Source of the DNA: Micavibrio_A sp964539025
GTDB taxonomy: Bacteria; Pseudomonadota; Alphaproteobacteria; Micavibrionales; Micavibrionaceae
DNA length: 64,000 bases
NCBI GenBank assembly: GCA_964539025.1
Contig: CAZIFA010000004.1
Coordinates: 1-64,000 of the forward strand
Direction of reading: 5' to 3'
Shown: in pieces, positions 16,874 to 24,711 of the stretch
Position numbering within the stretch: position 1 is the first letter of the stretch
Layout: each line of letters opens with the position of its first letter
The notes under the pieces: generated by a model
What the model was told of the DNA's origin: nothing
What the model saw: the letters and a program-made list of their open reading frames with translations, nothing else
The model's database searches: none
Program-made: the position numbers and the translations under genes

Positions 16874-16976
16874 GGAAATCTCTCTCTTTTCATTTATCGT
16901 GCCTCGCACTATAAGGAGGGACGGAATATGGGGCAAGTGTCTTGGCATGCGTACCCCCGAAGGGGAAAGATATTTT

Positions 16977-17046
16977 AACCGCCACGACGCCAAGGTCGCC
17001 ACGGTTTTTGTACGGTATCGTGGCGTTCGTGGCGCCTTGGCGGTTT
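16977..17046. repeat. empty inverted-arm repeat element (same family as the GxxExxY cassette ends)
   Basis: The left arm begins AACCGCCACGACGCCAAGG; the right arm, inverted, ends GGCGCCTTGGCGGTTTT. About 12-14 bases separate the arms and there is no ORF. Both arms match the ends of the cassette at 26444-26900. The element lies between the foldase and tpiA and supplies part of the tpiA upstream region. Confidence 0.85.
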
Positions 17047-17065
17047 TATTTTAAAAGGTATGAAA

Positions 17066-17791
17066 ATGAAAAAGCTGATCGCAGGCAATTGGAAGATGAA
17101 CGGGGACGTCAGGGCCGCGGAAGCGCTCGCGACCGGGATCGAGGAGGCGATTGCCGCCAAACCCGGTGTTTTGGGAACCTGCGATTTTGTGGTGTGTCCG
17201 CCGTTCGTCCATATTCCGATGGTCAAGGATTGCGTGTCCGTCTGCGCCGTCGGCGGGCAGGATTGTTCGGAAAAAGCGTCCGGCGCATTTACGGGCGATA
17301 TCGCAGCTTCGATGCTCAAGGATATCGGCGCGAGTTACGTCATTTTGGGCCATTCGGAGCGCAGACAATATCATGAGGAAAGCGATGAGTTGATCGCCGC
17401 CAAGGCCAAGGCCGCGAATGAGGCCGGGCTGATCGCGATCATCTGCGTCGGTGAGACTGAAACCGAACGCGAGGCGGGAAATCAGGAAGCCGTGGTCGGG
17501 GGGCAGTTGGAGCGTTCGCTTCCCCAAGGTGTTACGGCGCAGAACACTGTGATTGCTTACGAGCCTGTCTGGGCCATAGGCACAGGGAAAACCGCGACAG
17601 CCGAGGACATCCGTGCGATGCACGCGTTCATTCGCGGCAAGGTTCCGGCGGATATGCGCATTCTTTACGGCGGGTCGGTGAAACCATCGAACGCGGCGGA
17701 GATTTTCGGCGTTCCCAATGTAAACGGTGCATTGATCGGCGGTGCGTCGCTCAAGGTTGAAGACTATATGGGGATTGCGGGCGCCGCTTAA
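17066..17791 (+). CDS. tpiA: triose-phosphate isomerase
   Basis: Interconverts dihydroxyacetone phosphate and glyceraldehyde 3-phosphate in glycolysis and gluconeogenesis. 241 aa from ATG 17066 (MKKLIAGNWKMNG), with AAAGG 7 bases upstream; an ATG two codons earlier is too close to that site. Motifs: substrate-binding NWKMN at 8-12, catalytic His in ILGHSERRQ, catalytic Glu in AYEPVWAIGTGKTA, phosphate loop GGSVKP and GGASL near the C-terminus. Its last bases overlap the converging unknown gene by 4. Confidence 0.97.
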   Translation: MKKLIAGNWKMNGDVRAAEALATGIEEAIAAKPGVLGTCDFVVCPPFVHIPMVKDCVSVCAVGGQDCSEKASGAFTGDIAASMLKDIGASYVILGHSERRQYHEESDELIAAKAKAANEAGLIAIICVGETETEREAGNQEAVVGGQLERSLPQGVTAQNTVIAYEPVWAIGTGKTATAEDIRAMHAFIRGKVPADMRILYGGSVKPSNAAEIFGVPNVNGALIGGASLKVEDYMGIAGAA

Positions 17792-18195
17792 GCCGGTGGC
17801 GCGAGGTGTGGCGGGACGCAAGCAATGGCGAGTGTTGGACAACTGTCGCGTAAATCCTGTTGGGTTTCATCAGTCAGACACTTGGCAGGTAGCATCGCCC
17901 GTACCACTTCGATGCCCCATATATCTGTGATAGAGTTTGCTACAACCTCTGCAATTTCACGATAAAATTTTCGGCTCTCCGGCATGTCGCGTACGAATTG
18001 TTTGATTGTTTCCGGATCACGCTCTGGATACATGGACGAGACAACTTCCATGGCTTTTGATAGCTTGGGGCGGTCATCTTCGGGTATATTTTTCTCGATA
18101 AGGCCGATAGCCTTCTTGTTGAAGCGACTTTGTATACTGCAAAGAAGATGCAGGCTTGCTTCAGTGGCAAGGACATTGGTTTCGGTCGGATTCAT
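17788..18195 (-). CDS. hypothetical protein
   Basis: 135 aa with AAGGAG 7-8 bases before the ATG and a TTGACATAA promoter, so it is very likely expressed. Helical; the middle segment has charged stretches (MYPERDPETIKQFVRDMPES) and the C-terminus is Pro-rich with Cys residues. No domain recognised. It resembles in size, promoter and composition the unknown genes at 21-25 kb but shows no alignable motif with them. Tail-to-tail with tpiA, overlapping by 4 bases. Confidence 0.7.
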   Translation of the reverse strand: MNPTETNVLATEASLHLLCSIQSRFNKKAIGLIEKNIPEDDRPKLSKAMEVVSSMYPERDPETIKQFVRDMPESRKFYREIAEVVANSITDIWGIEVVRAMLPAKCLTDETQQDLRDSCPTLAIACVPPHLAPPA

Positions 18196-18216
18196 GGCAT
18201 TACTCCTTAACGGCCT

Positions 18217-18246
18217 ATAATATAGCCATCTTATACATTATGTCAA
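18217..18246 (-). promoter_or_regulatory. TTGACATAA-type promoter
   Basis: Minus strand TTGACA (18246-18241) followed by TAATG, an 18-base spacer and TATTAT (18222-18217). Drives the gene starting at 18195. Confidence 0.65.
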
Positions 18247-18306
18247 ATATTAATTTTCGTTAAAACCGCGTGACTTTGGGGCTTTGGCCCATTAAAAGAA
18301 ACCCTC

Positions 18307-18825
18307 ATGGAAAACGTCATTTTGGTCATACATTTGTTGCTCGCGGTCTCTTTGATCGGGCTTATTCTCCTCCAGCGTTCCGAAGGCGGCGGCCTTGGTA
18401 TCGGCGGGGGCGGCGGTATGGGATCTCTCGCCACGGCAGGCCAGACGGCCAATGCATTGACCCGCGCAACCGCGATTTGCGCCGCGTGTTTTTTCACGAC
18501 ATCTATCATCCTCGCGATCCTCGCAGGAACCCATCATAAACAGGGCAGCGTTCTGGATTCGCTCGACGCCCCGGCGGCGGCTGTGGCCCCTGTCGATGGC
18601 GCAAAAACGGACGAGGTGGCACCTGCGCCAGCCGCCAACGACAACCCCGAACCGTCTGAAAAACCAGCGGACTCCAAGCCGTCTTCGACCCCTAGCAACG
18701 AACATGGGGATGAAACACCTGCAAAACTTGACTCTGCGGCCCCTTCAAGCGATAAAGAGGTCCCGAAGGCTACGGACAAACCGGAGCCGCAAACCGGGGC
18801 TCCTTCCGCACCGATTTCGCAGTAA
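18307..18825 (+). CDS. secG: preprotein translocase subunit SecG with long tail
   Basis: Small SecYEG subunit that aids export. 172 aa against a usual 75-130. Two membrane segments (residues 3-22 and 50-72) flank the conserved cytoplasmic loop LLQRSEGGGLGIGGGGGMGS. The long C-terminal tail from about residue 80 is rich in Ala, Pro, Asp and Glu (EPSEKPADSKPSS) and probably disordered; long acidic tails occur in some alphaproteobacterial SecG proteins. It is followed by a hairpin and then pyrG. Confidence 0.93.
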   Translation: MENVILVIHLLLAVSLIGLILLQRSEGGGLGIGGGGGMGSLATAGQTANALTRATAICAACFFTTSIILAILAGTHHKQGSVLDSLDAPAAAVAPVDGAKTDEVAPAPAANDNPEPSEKPADSKPSSTPSNEHGDETPAKLDSAAPSSDKEVPKATDKPEPQTGAPSAPISQ

Positions 18826-18834
18826 ATATGACAG

Positions 18835-18860
18835 ACCCCTTTTGAAGGGGTTTGTTGTTT
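18835..18860 (+). terminator. hairpin between secG and pyrG
   Basis: Perfect 7-bp stem ACCCCTT/AAGGGGT with a 3-base loop followed by TTGTTGTTTG. It could terminate secG or act as an attenuator for pyrG, whose ATG lies 13 bases after the T-rich tract. Confidence 0.6.
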
Positions 18861-18872
18861 GTAGGGTTTTTA

Positions 18873-20507
18873 ATGACACGTTTTATATTCATTACAGGCG
18901 GCGTGGTTTCTTCCTTGGGGAAGGGCCTCGGCTCCGCAGCCCTTGGTGCGTTGTTGCAAGCCCGCGGTTTCAAGGTTCGCCTGTGCAAGATGGACCCGTA
19001 TCTCAACATCGACCCCGGCACGATGTCGCCGTTTCAACACGGTGAAGTTTACGTCACGGACGATGGTGCGGAAACCGATCTGGATTTAGGGCATTACGAG
19101 CGTTTCACCGGAAATCCTGCGTGCAAAGACGATAATATCACGACCGGCAAGATTTACATGAACGTCCTGCAGCGTGAGCGCAGAGGTGATTATCTGGGTG
19201 CGACCGTGCAGGTCATTCCGCACATCACAGACGAGATCAAAAACTTTATCCGCGAAAAGGACGGCACGGCGGATTTTGTTCTGGTCGAGATTGGCGGCAC
19301 GGTGGGCGATATTGAATCGTTGCCGTTCATTGAATCTATTCGCCAGTTTGGCAACGAAGTGGGGCGCGACCGTGCGCTCTACATTCACGTCACGTTGCTG
19401 CCCTATATCGCAGCGGCGGGCGAACTCAAAACCAAACCTACCCAGCACAGCGTCAAGGAATTGATGAGCGTCGGGATTTCGGCAGGGATTTTGTTGTGCC
19501 GCGCGGACCGTGAGATCGAGGCGGACGAGCTGCGCAAGATAGGGCTGTTCTGCAACATCGCGACGGAGAATGTTATTCCGGCGCTGGATGTCAAAACGAT
19601 TTACGAAGTGCCGTTGTCGTATCACAAAGTCGGGCTCGATACGCAGGTGTTAAAATATTTCGGGATCAAGGCGCCGGAGCCTGATTTGAAAAAATGGGAA
19701 GAGATTGTCCGCCGGATCAAAAATCCCGAAGGCGAAGTTACTATCGCGCTGGTCGGAAAATACACGAATTTGGCCGATTCTTATAAATCACTCAATGAAG
19801 CGTTGATCCATGGCGGTATCGCCAACAAGAACAAGGTGAAGATCAAGTTCGTTGAGAGTTCCAAGTTCGATAACAATGACGGGATTATTCACGAACTCGA
19901 AGGCGTGAATGGAATCCTCGTCGCTGGCGGGTTTGGTGAGCGCGGCGCGGAAGGCAAGATCAAGGCCGCAAAATTCGCGCGCGAAAAGAAAGTGCCGTAT
20001 TTCGGGATTTGTTTCGGGTTGCAAATGGCGATTTTGGAAGCTGCGCGCAACACGGCAGGAATTCCCAAAGCCAATTCGACCGAATTTGAATTTAAAAAAG
20101 ACGATATTCCGATGATAGGCATGATGACCGAGTGGACCAAGGGCAACGCAAAAGAAGAGCGCAAGGCCAATGGCGATCTGGGCGGGACGATGCGGCTGGG
20201 CGAATATCCGGCGACGTTGAAAAAGGGATCGAAGGTCGCGCAGATTTACGGGTCGACGGAAATTCATGAGCGTCATCGTCATCGTTACGAAGTGAACATG
20301 AATTACCGCGAGCAGTTGGAAAAGCAGGGATTCATTTTTTCCGGTGTGTCGCCCGATGGAAAATTGCCCGAGATTGCCGAGCGCATCGACCATCCGTGGT
20401 TTATCGGCGTGCAATATCACCCCGAACTCAAATCCAAACCGTTCGATCCGCATCCGTTGTTCGTGAGCTTTATCAAAGCTGCGATTGAGCAAGAGCGGTT
20501 TGTTTAA
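18873..20507 (+). CDS. pyrG: CTP synthase
   Basis: Makes CTP from UTP, ATP and glutamine. 544 aa from ATG 18873, normal length. The N-terminal synthetase domain starts MTRFIFITGGVVSSLGKG with its P-loop (GGVVSSLGKG). The C-terminal class I amidotransferase domain has the catalytic Cys in YFGICFGLQMA and His/Glu in VQYHPELKSKP. The upstream sequence is GTAGGGTTTTT. The secG-pyrG-kdsA-eno order is typical of the class, here interrupted by an accessory block after pyrG. Confidence 0.97.
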   Translation: MTRFIFITGGVVSSLGKGLGSAALGALLQARGFKVRLCKMDPYLNIDPGTMSPFQHGEVYVTDDGAETDLDLGHYERFTGNPACKDDNITTGKIYMNVLQRERRGDYLGATVQVIPHITDEIKNFIREKDGTADFVLVEIGGTVGDIESLPFIESIRQFGNEVGRDRALYIHVTLLPYIAAAGELKTKPTQHSVKELMSVGISAGILLCRADREIEADELRKIGLFCNIATENVIPALDVKTIYEVPLSYHKVGLDTQVLKYFGIKAPEPDLKKWEEIVRRIKNPEGEVTIALVGKYTNLADSYKSLNEALIHGGIANKNKVKIKFVESSKFDNNDGIIHELEGVNGILVAGGFGERGAEGKIKAAKFAREKKVPYFGICFGLQMAILEAARNTAGIPKANSTEFEFKKDDIPMIGMMTEWTKGNAKEERKANGDLGGTMRLGEYPATLKKGSKVAQIYGSTEIHERHRHRYEVNMNYREQLEKQGFIFSGVSPDGKLPEIAERIDHPWFIGVQYHPELKSKPFDPHPLFVSFIKAAIEQERFV

Positions 20508-20517
20508 GCCTATTTTA

Positions 20518-20547
20518 TTGACATAAAAATAAAGACTGTTGTAGGGT
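20518..20547 (+). promoter_or_regulatory. TTGACATAA-type promoter
   Basis: TTGACA (20518-20523) followed by TAA, an 18-base spacer, then TAGGGT (20542-20547). Ten bases after the pyrG stop, upstream of the gene at 20554. Confidence 0.5.
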
Positions 20548-20553
20548 TTTCCT

Positions 20554-21291
20554 ATGTATACAGCCGATTATTTTGCGCCCGTTATGAAGCGGGGCATTCC
20601 CGTAAAGCTTGCAGCGCGTTCGTTCATCATTCCCGTTCCCAAAGGCGCGGGTGAATTTATGACCTATCCGCACGATGTTGGTCCGTTTAAAAAGGGCGAT
20701 GCCGTTTGCAACAAGGAAGGCGTTCCCAAAGGCCAAGGTATTGTGTTCAAGAATTACACCGACGGCGCAGTGCAGGCCGCGCGCGGCGACGGCAAAAGCA
20801 TGATCATCGTCAACGCAATTTCCGAAGAGCAGGCGGACAGGCTTTGGGCGTATTACAACGAAAAAATTTCAGATCCTGAACATACCGGTACGGGCACGAT
20901 CCGCGAGGTTCTGGATTACGCGCATTTTGAATTAGGCATCGATGATTTTTTCAACGGCGATCGTGTTAAAATTCCGGGTTTCGAAAAGTTGAGGGTCCAT
21001 CCGACCTGCCCCGATTGCGGATCGTTTTTACGCAGAAGCGATGAAATGCGTCGCGCCGTTCTGGGCCATGGGCAGGGCGAATATAAAGGCCCCGCGGCAT
21101 CGCCGCAGCAATTCAACGGCAACGTCATTGCGGTGGGCAACGAAAAGCACATATGGATGGTGCAGGCGGCAGCGTTCGTGAATACATATCGCCACGCCGA
21201 TGATGATCGTGAAATCAAACTTACGGACTTGCCCGCGTTTTTGATGCGGCCTGAAGCAGCGCCCGCGCCGCAGCCGGGCTGGGCGCGATAG
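20554..21291 (+). CDS. hypothetical protein with CPDCG motif
   Basis: 245 aa, not recognised. A soluble alpha/beta protein starting MYTADYFAPVMKRGIPVKLA. The CPDCG at about residues 152-156 could be part of a metal site but no second Cys pair is visible. The C-terminus is Pro/Ala-rich. Preceded by GTAGGGTTTTCCT and a TTGACATAA promoter. It is the first gene of the accessory block after pyrG and is well formed, with codon use similar to its conserved neighbours, so it may be lineage-conserved instead of recently acquired. Confidence 0.7.
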   Translation: MYTADYFAPVMKRGIPVKLAARSFIIPVPKGAGEFMTYPHDVGPFKKGDAVCNKEGVPKGQGIVFKNYTDGAVQAARGDGKSMIIVNAISEEQADRLWAYYNEKISDPEHTGTGTIREVLDYAHFELGIDDFFNGDRVKIPGFEKLRVHPTCPDCGSFLRRSDEMRRAVLGHGQGEYKGPAASPQQFNGNVIAVGNEKHIWMVQAAAFVNTYRHADDDREIKLTDLPAFLMRPEAAPAPQPGWAR

Positions 21292-21320
21292 GGCGTTAAT
21301 TGGTTAATTCCATAATTTTA

Positions 21321-21350
21321 TTGACATAACTTAAAAACCTGCCCTATGGT
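21321..21350 (+). promoter_or_regulatory. TTGACATAA-type promoter
   Basis: TTGACATAACTT at 21321, 18-base spacer, TATGGT (21345-21350). Nearly identical to the promoter at 22721. Confidence 0.6.
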
Positions 21351-21387
21351 CCGGTGTGTTTGCCATGCTGTAAAAGGAAGAATTGTT

Positions 21388-21990
21388 ATGATTGCGCCCC
21401 AAAAAATAGATGATATTGCCGATGAAGTAGGTGAGGCCGTATCTAAGGATTTTTATAAAGATTTTTTTGCCGCCGCCCATGTCCTTCTGCCGCATCGAGA
21501 GCCAGTCGAAGGAGAATATCCGCAAGGCTATTTTGACGGTCTCACGTCAAGCGAAATCGACAACTATAAAATCTATAACGAGCTTTGCATTCGACTTAAC
21601 ATGCGGCCGGTCCGGGTAAAACGGGATGACATGAATGAGTTGACCTCTAGTATTCTTACGCAGTTCAGGCAACGCCATGGTGATGTGTTTAATCGTCTTT
21701 TTGAGATGGAAGAGCAGCCACAAGCGCAAAGAATGGGAGAGATTATCGAGACAGTAATACGTGCCGCCTTCCTCCAAAAAATGGCGCAAGGCGCAGCAGA
21801 GTTATTGAAGTCGGAGACACTTCCCGCTTGCAGCGAACATAGACAAGGTTACCTGAGAGAGATATTTGGTTATCTTGCCCAGCATGCCTCTGCCAGCTAT
21901 GAAAAGGATGGCAAAGTTCACCTGTTTCCACTCGCAGTCATCGCAAAGACTGCAACACCGTATCAACCGCCTGCCAATGATAAGATCTAA
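21388..21990 (+). CDS. hypothetical protein, paralogous array member A
   Basis: 200 aa from ATG 21388, chosen because AAGGAAG lies about 7-9 bases upstream. Helical and soluble. The N-terminal part (DFYKDFFAAAHVLLPHR) and the block LTSSEIDNYKIYNEL near residue 52 align with the two following genes (array members B and C), which share an xEx(2-3)NYx(3)xEI/L pattern after a LxPFP-like segment. No known domain. It has its own TTGACATAA promoter. Function unknown. Confidence 0.7.
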   Translation: MIAPQKIDDIADEVGEAVSKDFYKDFFAAAHVLLPHREPVEGEYPQGYFDGLTSSEIDNYKIYNELCIRLNMRPVRVKRDDMNELTSSILTQFRQRHGDVFNRLFEMEEQPQAQRMGEIIETVIRAAFLQKMAQGAAELLKSETLPACSEHRQGYLREIFGYLAQHASASYEKDGKVHLFPLAVIAKTATPYQPPANDKI

Positions 21991-22024
21991 GTGATATGTG
22001 CGCAGTTTCGCTGCGCTCTTTGTA

Positions 22025-22082
22025 GATCCCCGACGTTGGTGTCCGCCTCCGCTTGCGCTACGGCGTGACCTCGGGGATGACA
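22025..22082. repeat. palindromic intergenic repeat (REP-like)
   Basis: GATCCCCGACGTTGGTGTCC ... CTCGGGGATGACA; a close copy of the right half of the repeat at 977-1070. Located between array members A and B. Confidence 0.8.
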
Positions 22083-22099
22083 ATAGAGGATAATTAAAA

Positions 22100-22128
22100 T
22101 TGACATAATTATTAGAGTGTTCTAGCGT
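22100..22128 (+). promoter_or_regulatory. TTGACATAA-type promoter
   Basis: TTGACATAATT at 22100, 17-base spacer, TAGCGT (22123-22128), upstream of the gene at 22152. Confidence 0.6.
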
Positions 22129-22151
22129 CCCTATATAATAAGGGGTTTGCT

Positions 22152-22679
22152 ATGAGTATTCCCGATATTCCCGATTTACGCGCCGCGTTTCAGCAGGGCT
22201 GTGACGATATTTACATGGCGGCGGTGCTTATGCTGCCTTTTCCGGCGAGCGCCTCGGACGTTGATGTACCCACGTATGTGGCATCTTTATCGATAGAAGA
22301 TCGCGTCAATTATCTTATCGACTCTCACATTACGGCCACCGAGCCCGTGGCTTTTGAAGAAATAGAAAAATACAATGTTTCGTTCGAGGCACTTTTGAAC
22401 AAGCCCGAATATCAGCAACTGACCACTGAACAGAGACAACGGATCAGCGCGCAGGCAGCAGGGCGGTTGGCCACCGCAGATAAATTTTCGGAGACGATAC
22501 TCAGGCTTCGATACAACGTGCCGTCCCCTCCGGAGCTTTATACAAAATGTACGGAATTAAAAGCGGTGTTTGAGAGTATCGCCGTCGATTGCGTGAAGAT
22601 TTACAAAGACGAAAACGGTGTTGATACATTGCTTACGCCGGAAAGCCTTGTTTCGCTCGCCATGACCCCGAGGCCGTAG
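22152..22679 (+). CDS. hypothetical protein, paralogous array member B
   Basis: 175 aa. Starts MSIPDIPDLRAAFQQGCDDI, followed by AAVLMLPFP; QxGxDDI and LxPFP are the segments shared with neighbours. The block LSIEDRVNYLIDSH near residue 50 aligns with EIDNYKIYNEL in member A and EEFINYTLFHEI in member C. No domain recognised, no signal peptide. AAGGGGTTTGCT precedes the ATG. Confidence 0.7.
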   Translation: MSIPDIPDLRAAFQQGCDDIYMAAVLMLPFPASASDVDVPTYVASLSIEDRVNYLIDSHITATEPVAFEEIEKYNVSFEALLNKPEYQQLTTEQRQRISAQAAGRLATADKFSETILRLRYNVPSPPELYTKCTELKAVFESIAVDCVKIYKDENGVDTLLTPESLVSLAMTPRP

Positions 22680-22720
22680 CCGGGCTAGACGCGCTCCCCT
22701 GGAATGGCCCGCGTTAACCA

Positions 22721-22750
22721 TTGACATAACTTTGAAACCTGTCCTAAAGT
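22721..22750 (+). promoter_or_regulatory. TTGACATAA-type promoter
   Basis: TTGACATAACTT at 22721, 18-base spacer, TAAAGT (22745-22750). Shares almost the whole core, including the CCTG before the -10, with 21321. Confidence 0.6.
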
Positions 22751-22785
22751 CCCCCTTTGGTCCATGTGTTCAAGGGGGATTTAAT

Positions 22786-23355
22786 ATGGTGATACCAGAT
22801 AAAGATTTTTATAGAGAGTGTGGGGTAGCATTCCTGTTGGCAACCAAAGAGATGCTCCTGGCCGCAAAGGATCTCATGCCGTTTCCGGATGTGCGCGAAA
22901 ATGAGAAAGTTGAAGAGTACAGGGACAGAGTATCGCCGGAGGAGTTCATCAATTACACGTTGTTTCATGAGATCAAGGACATTGTGGCGAACCGCGTAAC
23001 GCCACATGATCTGCTGAAACTGACCGCGATTGAAATGGCGGACGATCATTTTGAAAAAAATCAGGGTATGTATGCACGTCACAAATGGAATCGTGGTGTT
23101 ACGCAAGTGTTTGTTCATGCAGCGGCGTTGAGCCATGTTGCGTATGATATCACGGCGGTTCTGGGTTCTGGTAATCCAGAGATCGGTAGCGATGAGAAGC
23201 GGGCCGACCTGAGCTGGAATTTCCTAGCGATTGCCAAGCAATGCGCTGTGGTACGCGGTGGCGATGTTATGCAGCGCAGTCCGGAATTGTATTTACAGCA
23301 TCCCATCTATGTCGCGTGGGGTGTAAAGCACGGTATAAAGCCGATCGCGGCGTAG
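22786..23355 (+). CDS. hypothetical protein, paralogous array member C
   Basis: 189 aa from ATG 22786 (MVIPDKDFYREC), with AAGGGGGA upstream; an in-frame start at 22732 falls inside the promoter and is rejected. MLLAAKDLMPFPD and VSPEEFINYTLFHEI align with member B, and VTPHDLLKL corresponds to VKRDDMNEL in member A. The remainder is helical and not recognised. Function unknown. Confidence 0.7.
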   Translation: MVIPDKDFYRECGVAFLLATKEMLLAAKDLMPFPDVRENEKVEEYRDRVSPEEFINYTLFHEIKDIVANRVTPHDLLKLTAIEMADDHFEKNQGMYARHKWNRGVTQVFVHAAALSHVAYDITAVLGSGNPEIGSDEKRADLSWNFLAIAKQCAVVRGGDVMQRSPELYLQHPIYVAWGVKHGIKPIAA

Positions 23356-23412
23356 GAGCAGATCTATCAGCGTTTGCCCAAATTATAAAAGTGTAATCGG
23401 AGTATTGTTGTT

Positions 23413-23991
23413 ATGTATGAGAAAGAGTTCGATCAAAGCGCGCGCTATTTGGCGCAGGGCAAGCAGGATATTCACAGGTTCTTAAGAGAGGCATTTCCGT
23501 ATAGGCCGCATAGCTTTGGCCCGCAAGATGCAGGCGCAGCGAATAATGCCTGTATTATGCAGGCGCTTGAGATATTCATGAAGGCCGCAGAATCTGTTTC
23601 CACCACGAAAGATCGTTATGACCGTAAAGCCGTTGCTGCGGGTGTTGTTTTAGAAAATAATGCATACTTTGATGTCAAGTTGCTTACCGGTAGCGAAAAA
23701 GTTTTTTGCCAGGCCATAGGGCGGGTGATGGCAATACAAGATTTCGATGGCGCCATCGATAGAGTCTGGGAAGAACCCGAACTGGCCCTTAATCCGTACA
23801 AACTCGATCACATGGATGAGCTTTTGGAGATGGCTATGGTCGAAGGAACGACGCTGCTTGAGCCGAATAATGTGAACAGGAGAGTTCATCTTCACGCGCC
23901 CGAAGAATTGTCCAGACTGTGCAAAACCATGGTTGCGCAGAACCGCGAGGCCCGCGTCTTTTGCGGTGAGCGAATGCATTTTTCCCCTTAA
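23413..23991 (+). CDS. hypothetical protein, possible distant array member D
   Basis: 192 aa. The N-terminus YLAQGKQDIHRFLREAFPYRP resembles the QxGxDDI-LxPFP start of the other array proteins, but the rest does not align by eye. GGAG lies 10 bases before the ATG. It has no TTGACATAA promoter of its own and follows the previous gene by 57 bases, so it is probably co-transcribed with it. No domain recognised. Confidence 0.65.
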   Translation: MYEKEFDQSARYLAQGKQDIHRFLREAFPYRPHSFGPQDAGAANNACIMQALEIFMKAAESVSTTKDRYDRKAVAAGVVLENNAYFDVKLLTGSEKVFCQAIGRVMAIQDFDGAIDRVWEEPELALNPYKLDHMDELLEMAMVEGTTLLEPNNVNRRVHLHAPEELSRLCKTMVAQNREARVFCGERMHFSP

Positions 23992-24022
23992 GTTATTGTA
24001 AAAGATGGGTAATTTCAATTTA

Positions 24023-24051
24023 TTGACATAATATATACAAAAACGTAGTAT
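24023..24051 (+). promoter_or_regulatory. TTGACATAA-type promoter
   Basis: TTGACATAATA at 24023, 17-base spacer, TAGTAT (24046-24051), upstream of the gene at 24085. Confidence 0.6.
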
Positions 24052-24084
24052 CTGCCCAGATTTCAGCCGTAAAAAGGGGCGCAC

Positions 24085-24678
24085 GTGCAAACTATTCCAG
24101 AGCAAAGATTGCAGCAGGGCAGGGACGATATTACCGCGCTGTTCAACATCGTGTGTCCGGGATCGAAGATTGAGTTTCGTATGAAACCCGATGCGTTCAT
24201 TGACACTTATCTGTGCCGGGCAGTGGAGCCGCTTGTCAGACGCGCAGCCGATCAATCAGACGATTATATGCGAAGCCTTTTGGCCGTTATCGCCAAAAAT
24301 GAAGAGCAGAATACCGAGAGCAACAGGGCCAATCCGGATTACCTGCATACGCTGGCGGAAGCGACCGGCAGGCTTATGCAAGTGGAAAAATACCGGATGG
24401 CGTTCGACAATGTTACGCATTCGTTACATATGAAGACACGTAATCCGAGGGAAGATATGGAACGGGTGAGACGTTCCAAGAGAATTTCCAATACCGACCT
24501 GATACAAAGAATTAATGAGATCGGCGGTGCGCTGCATATAGCGGCGAATGAGGGTGTAAAAATCCAGATGACAAAAGAAAACGCTCCGGCCTTATATGAT
24601 TTTCGGGTTCTGGCAATTTTTTATAGACAATCACAGCTTGGAATGCCCCGAAGTGTGCTACGGCTGGAACAGCGTTGA
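24085..24678 (+). CDS. hypothetical protein, possible distant array member E
   Basis: 197 aa with a GTG start at 24085 supported by AAAAAGGGG 5 bases upstream. Starts MQTIPEQRLQQGRDDITALF; IPE..LQQGRDDI matches the IPD..FQQGCDDI of member B, but similarity fades afterwards. Helical, charged, no signal peptide. Followed 33 bases later by a possible methyltransferase-like gene. Function unknown. Confidence 0.68.
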   Translation: MQTIPEQRLQQGRDDITALFNIVCPGSKIEFRMKPDAFIDTYLCRAVEPLVRRAADQSDDYMRSLLAVIAKNEEQNTESNRANPDYLHTLAEATGRLMQVEKYRMAFDNVTHSLHMKTRNPREDMERVRRSKRISNTDLIQRINEIGGALHIAANEGVKIQMTKENAPALYDFRVLAIFYRQSQLGMPRSVLRLEQR

Positions 24679-24711
24679 TATAAATTTAAACCAAGTGCGA
24701 TAAGAGATATC

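Noticed and set aside
22751..22778. CCCCCTT...AAGGGGG inverted repeat enclosing the ribosome binding site of the 22786 gene as a translational switch
   Set aside because: The expected transcription start falls within the left arm, so the stem probably is not fully transcribed.
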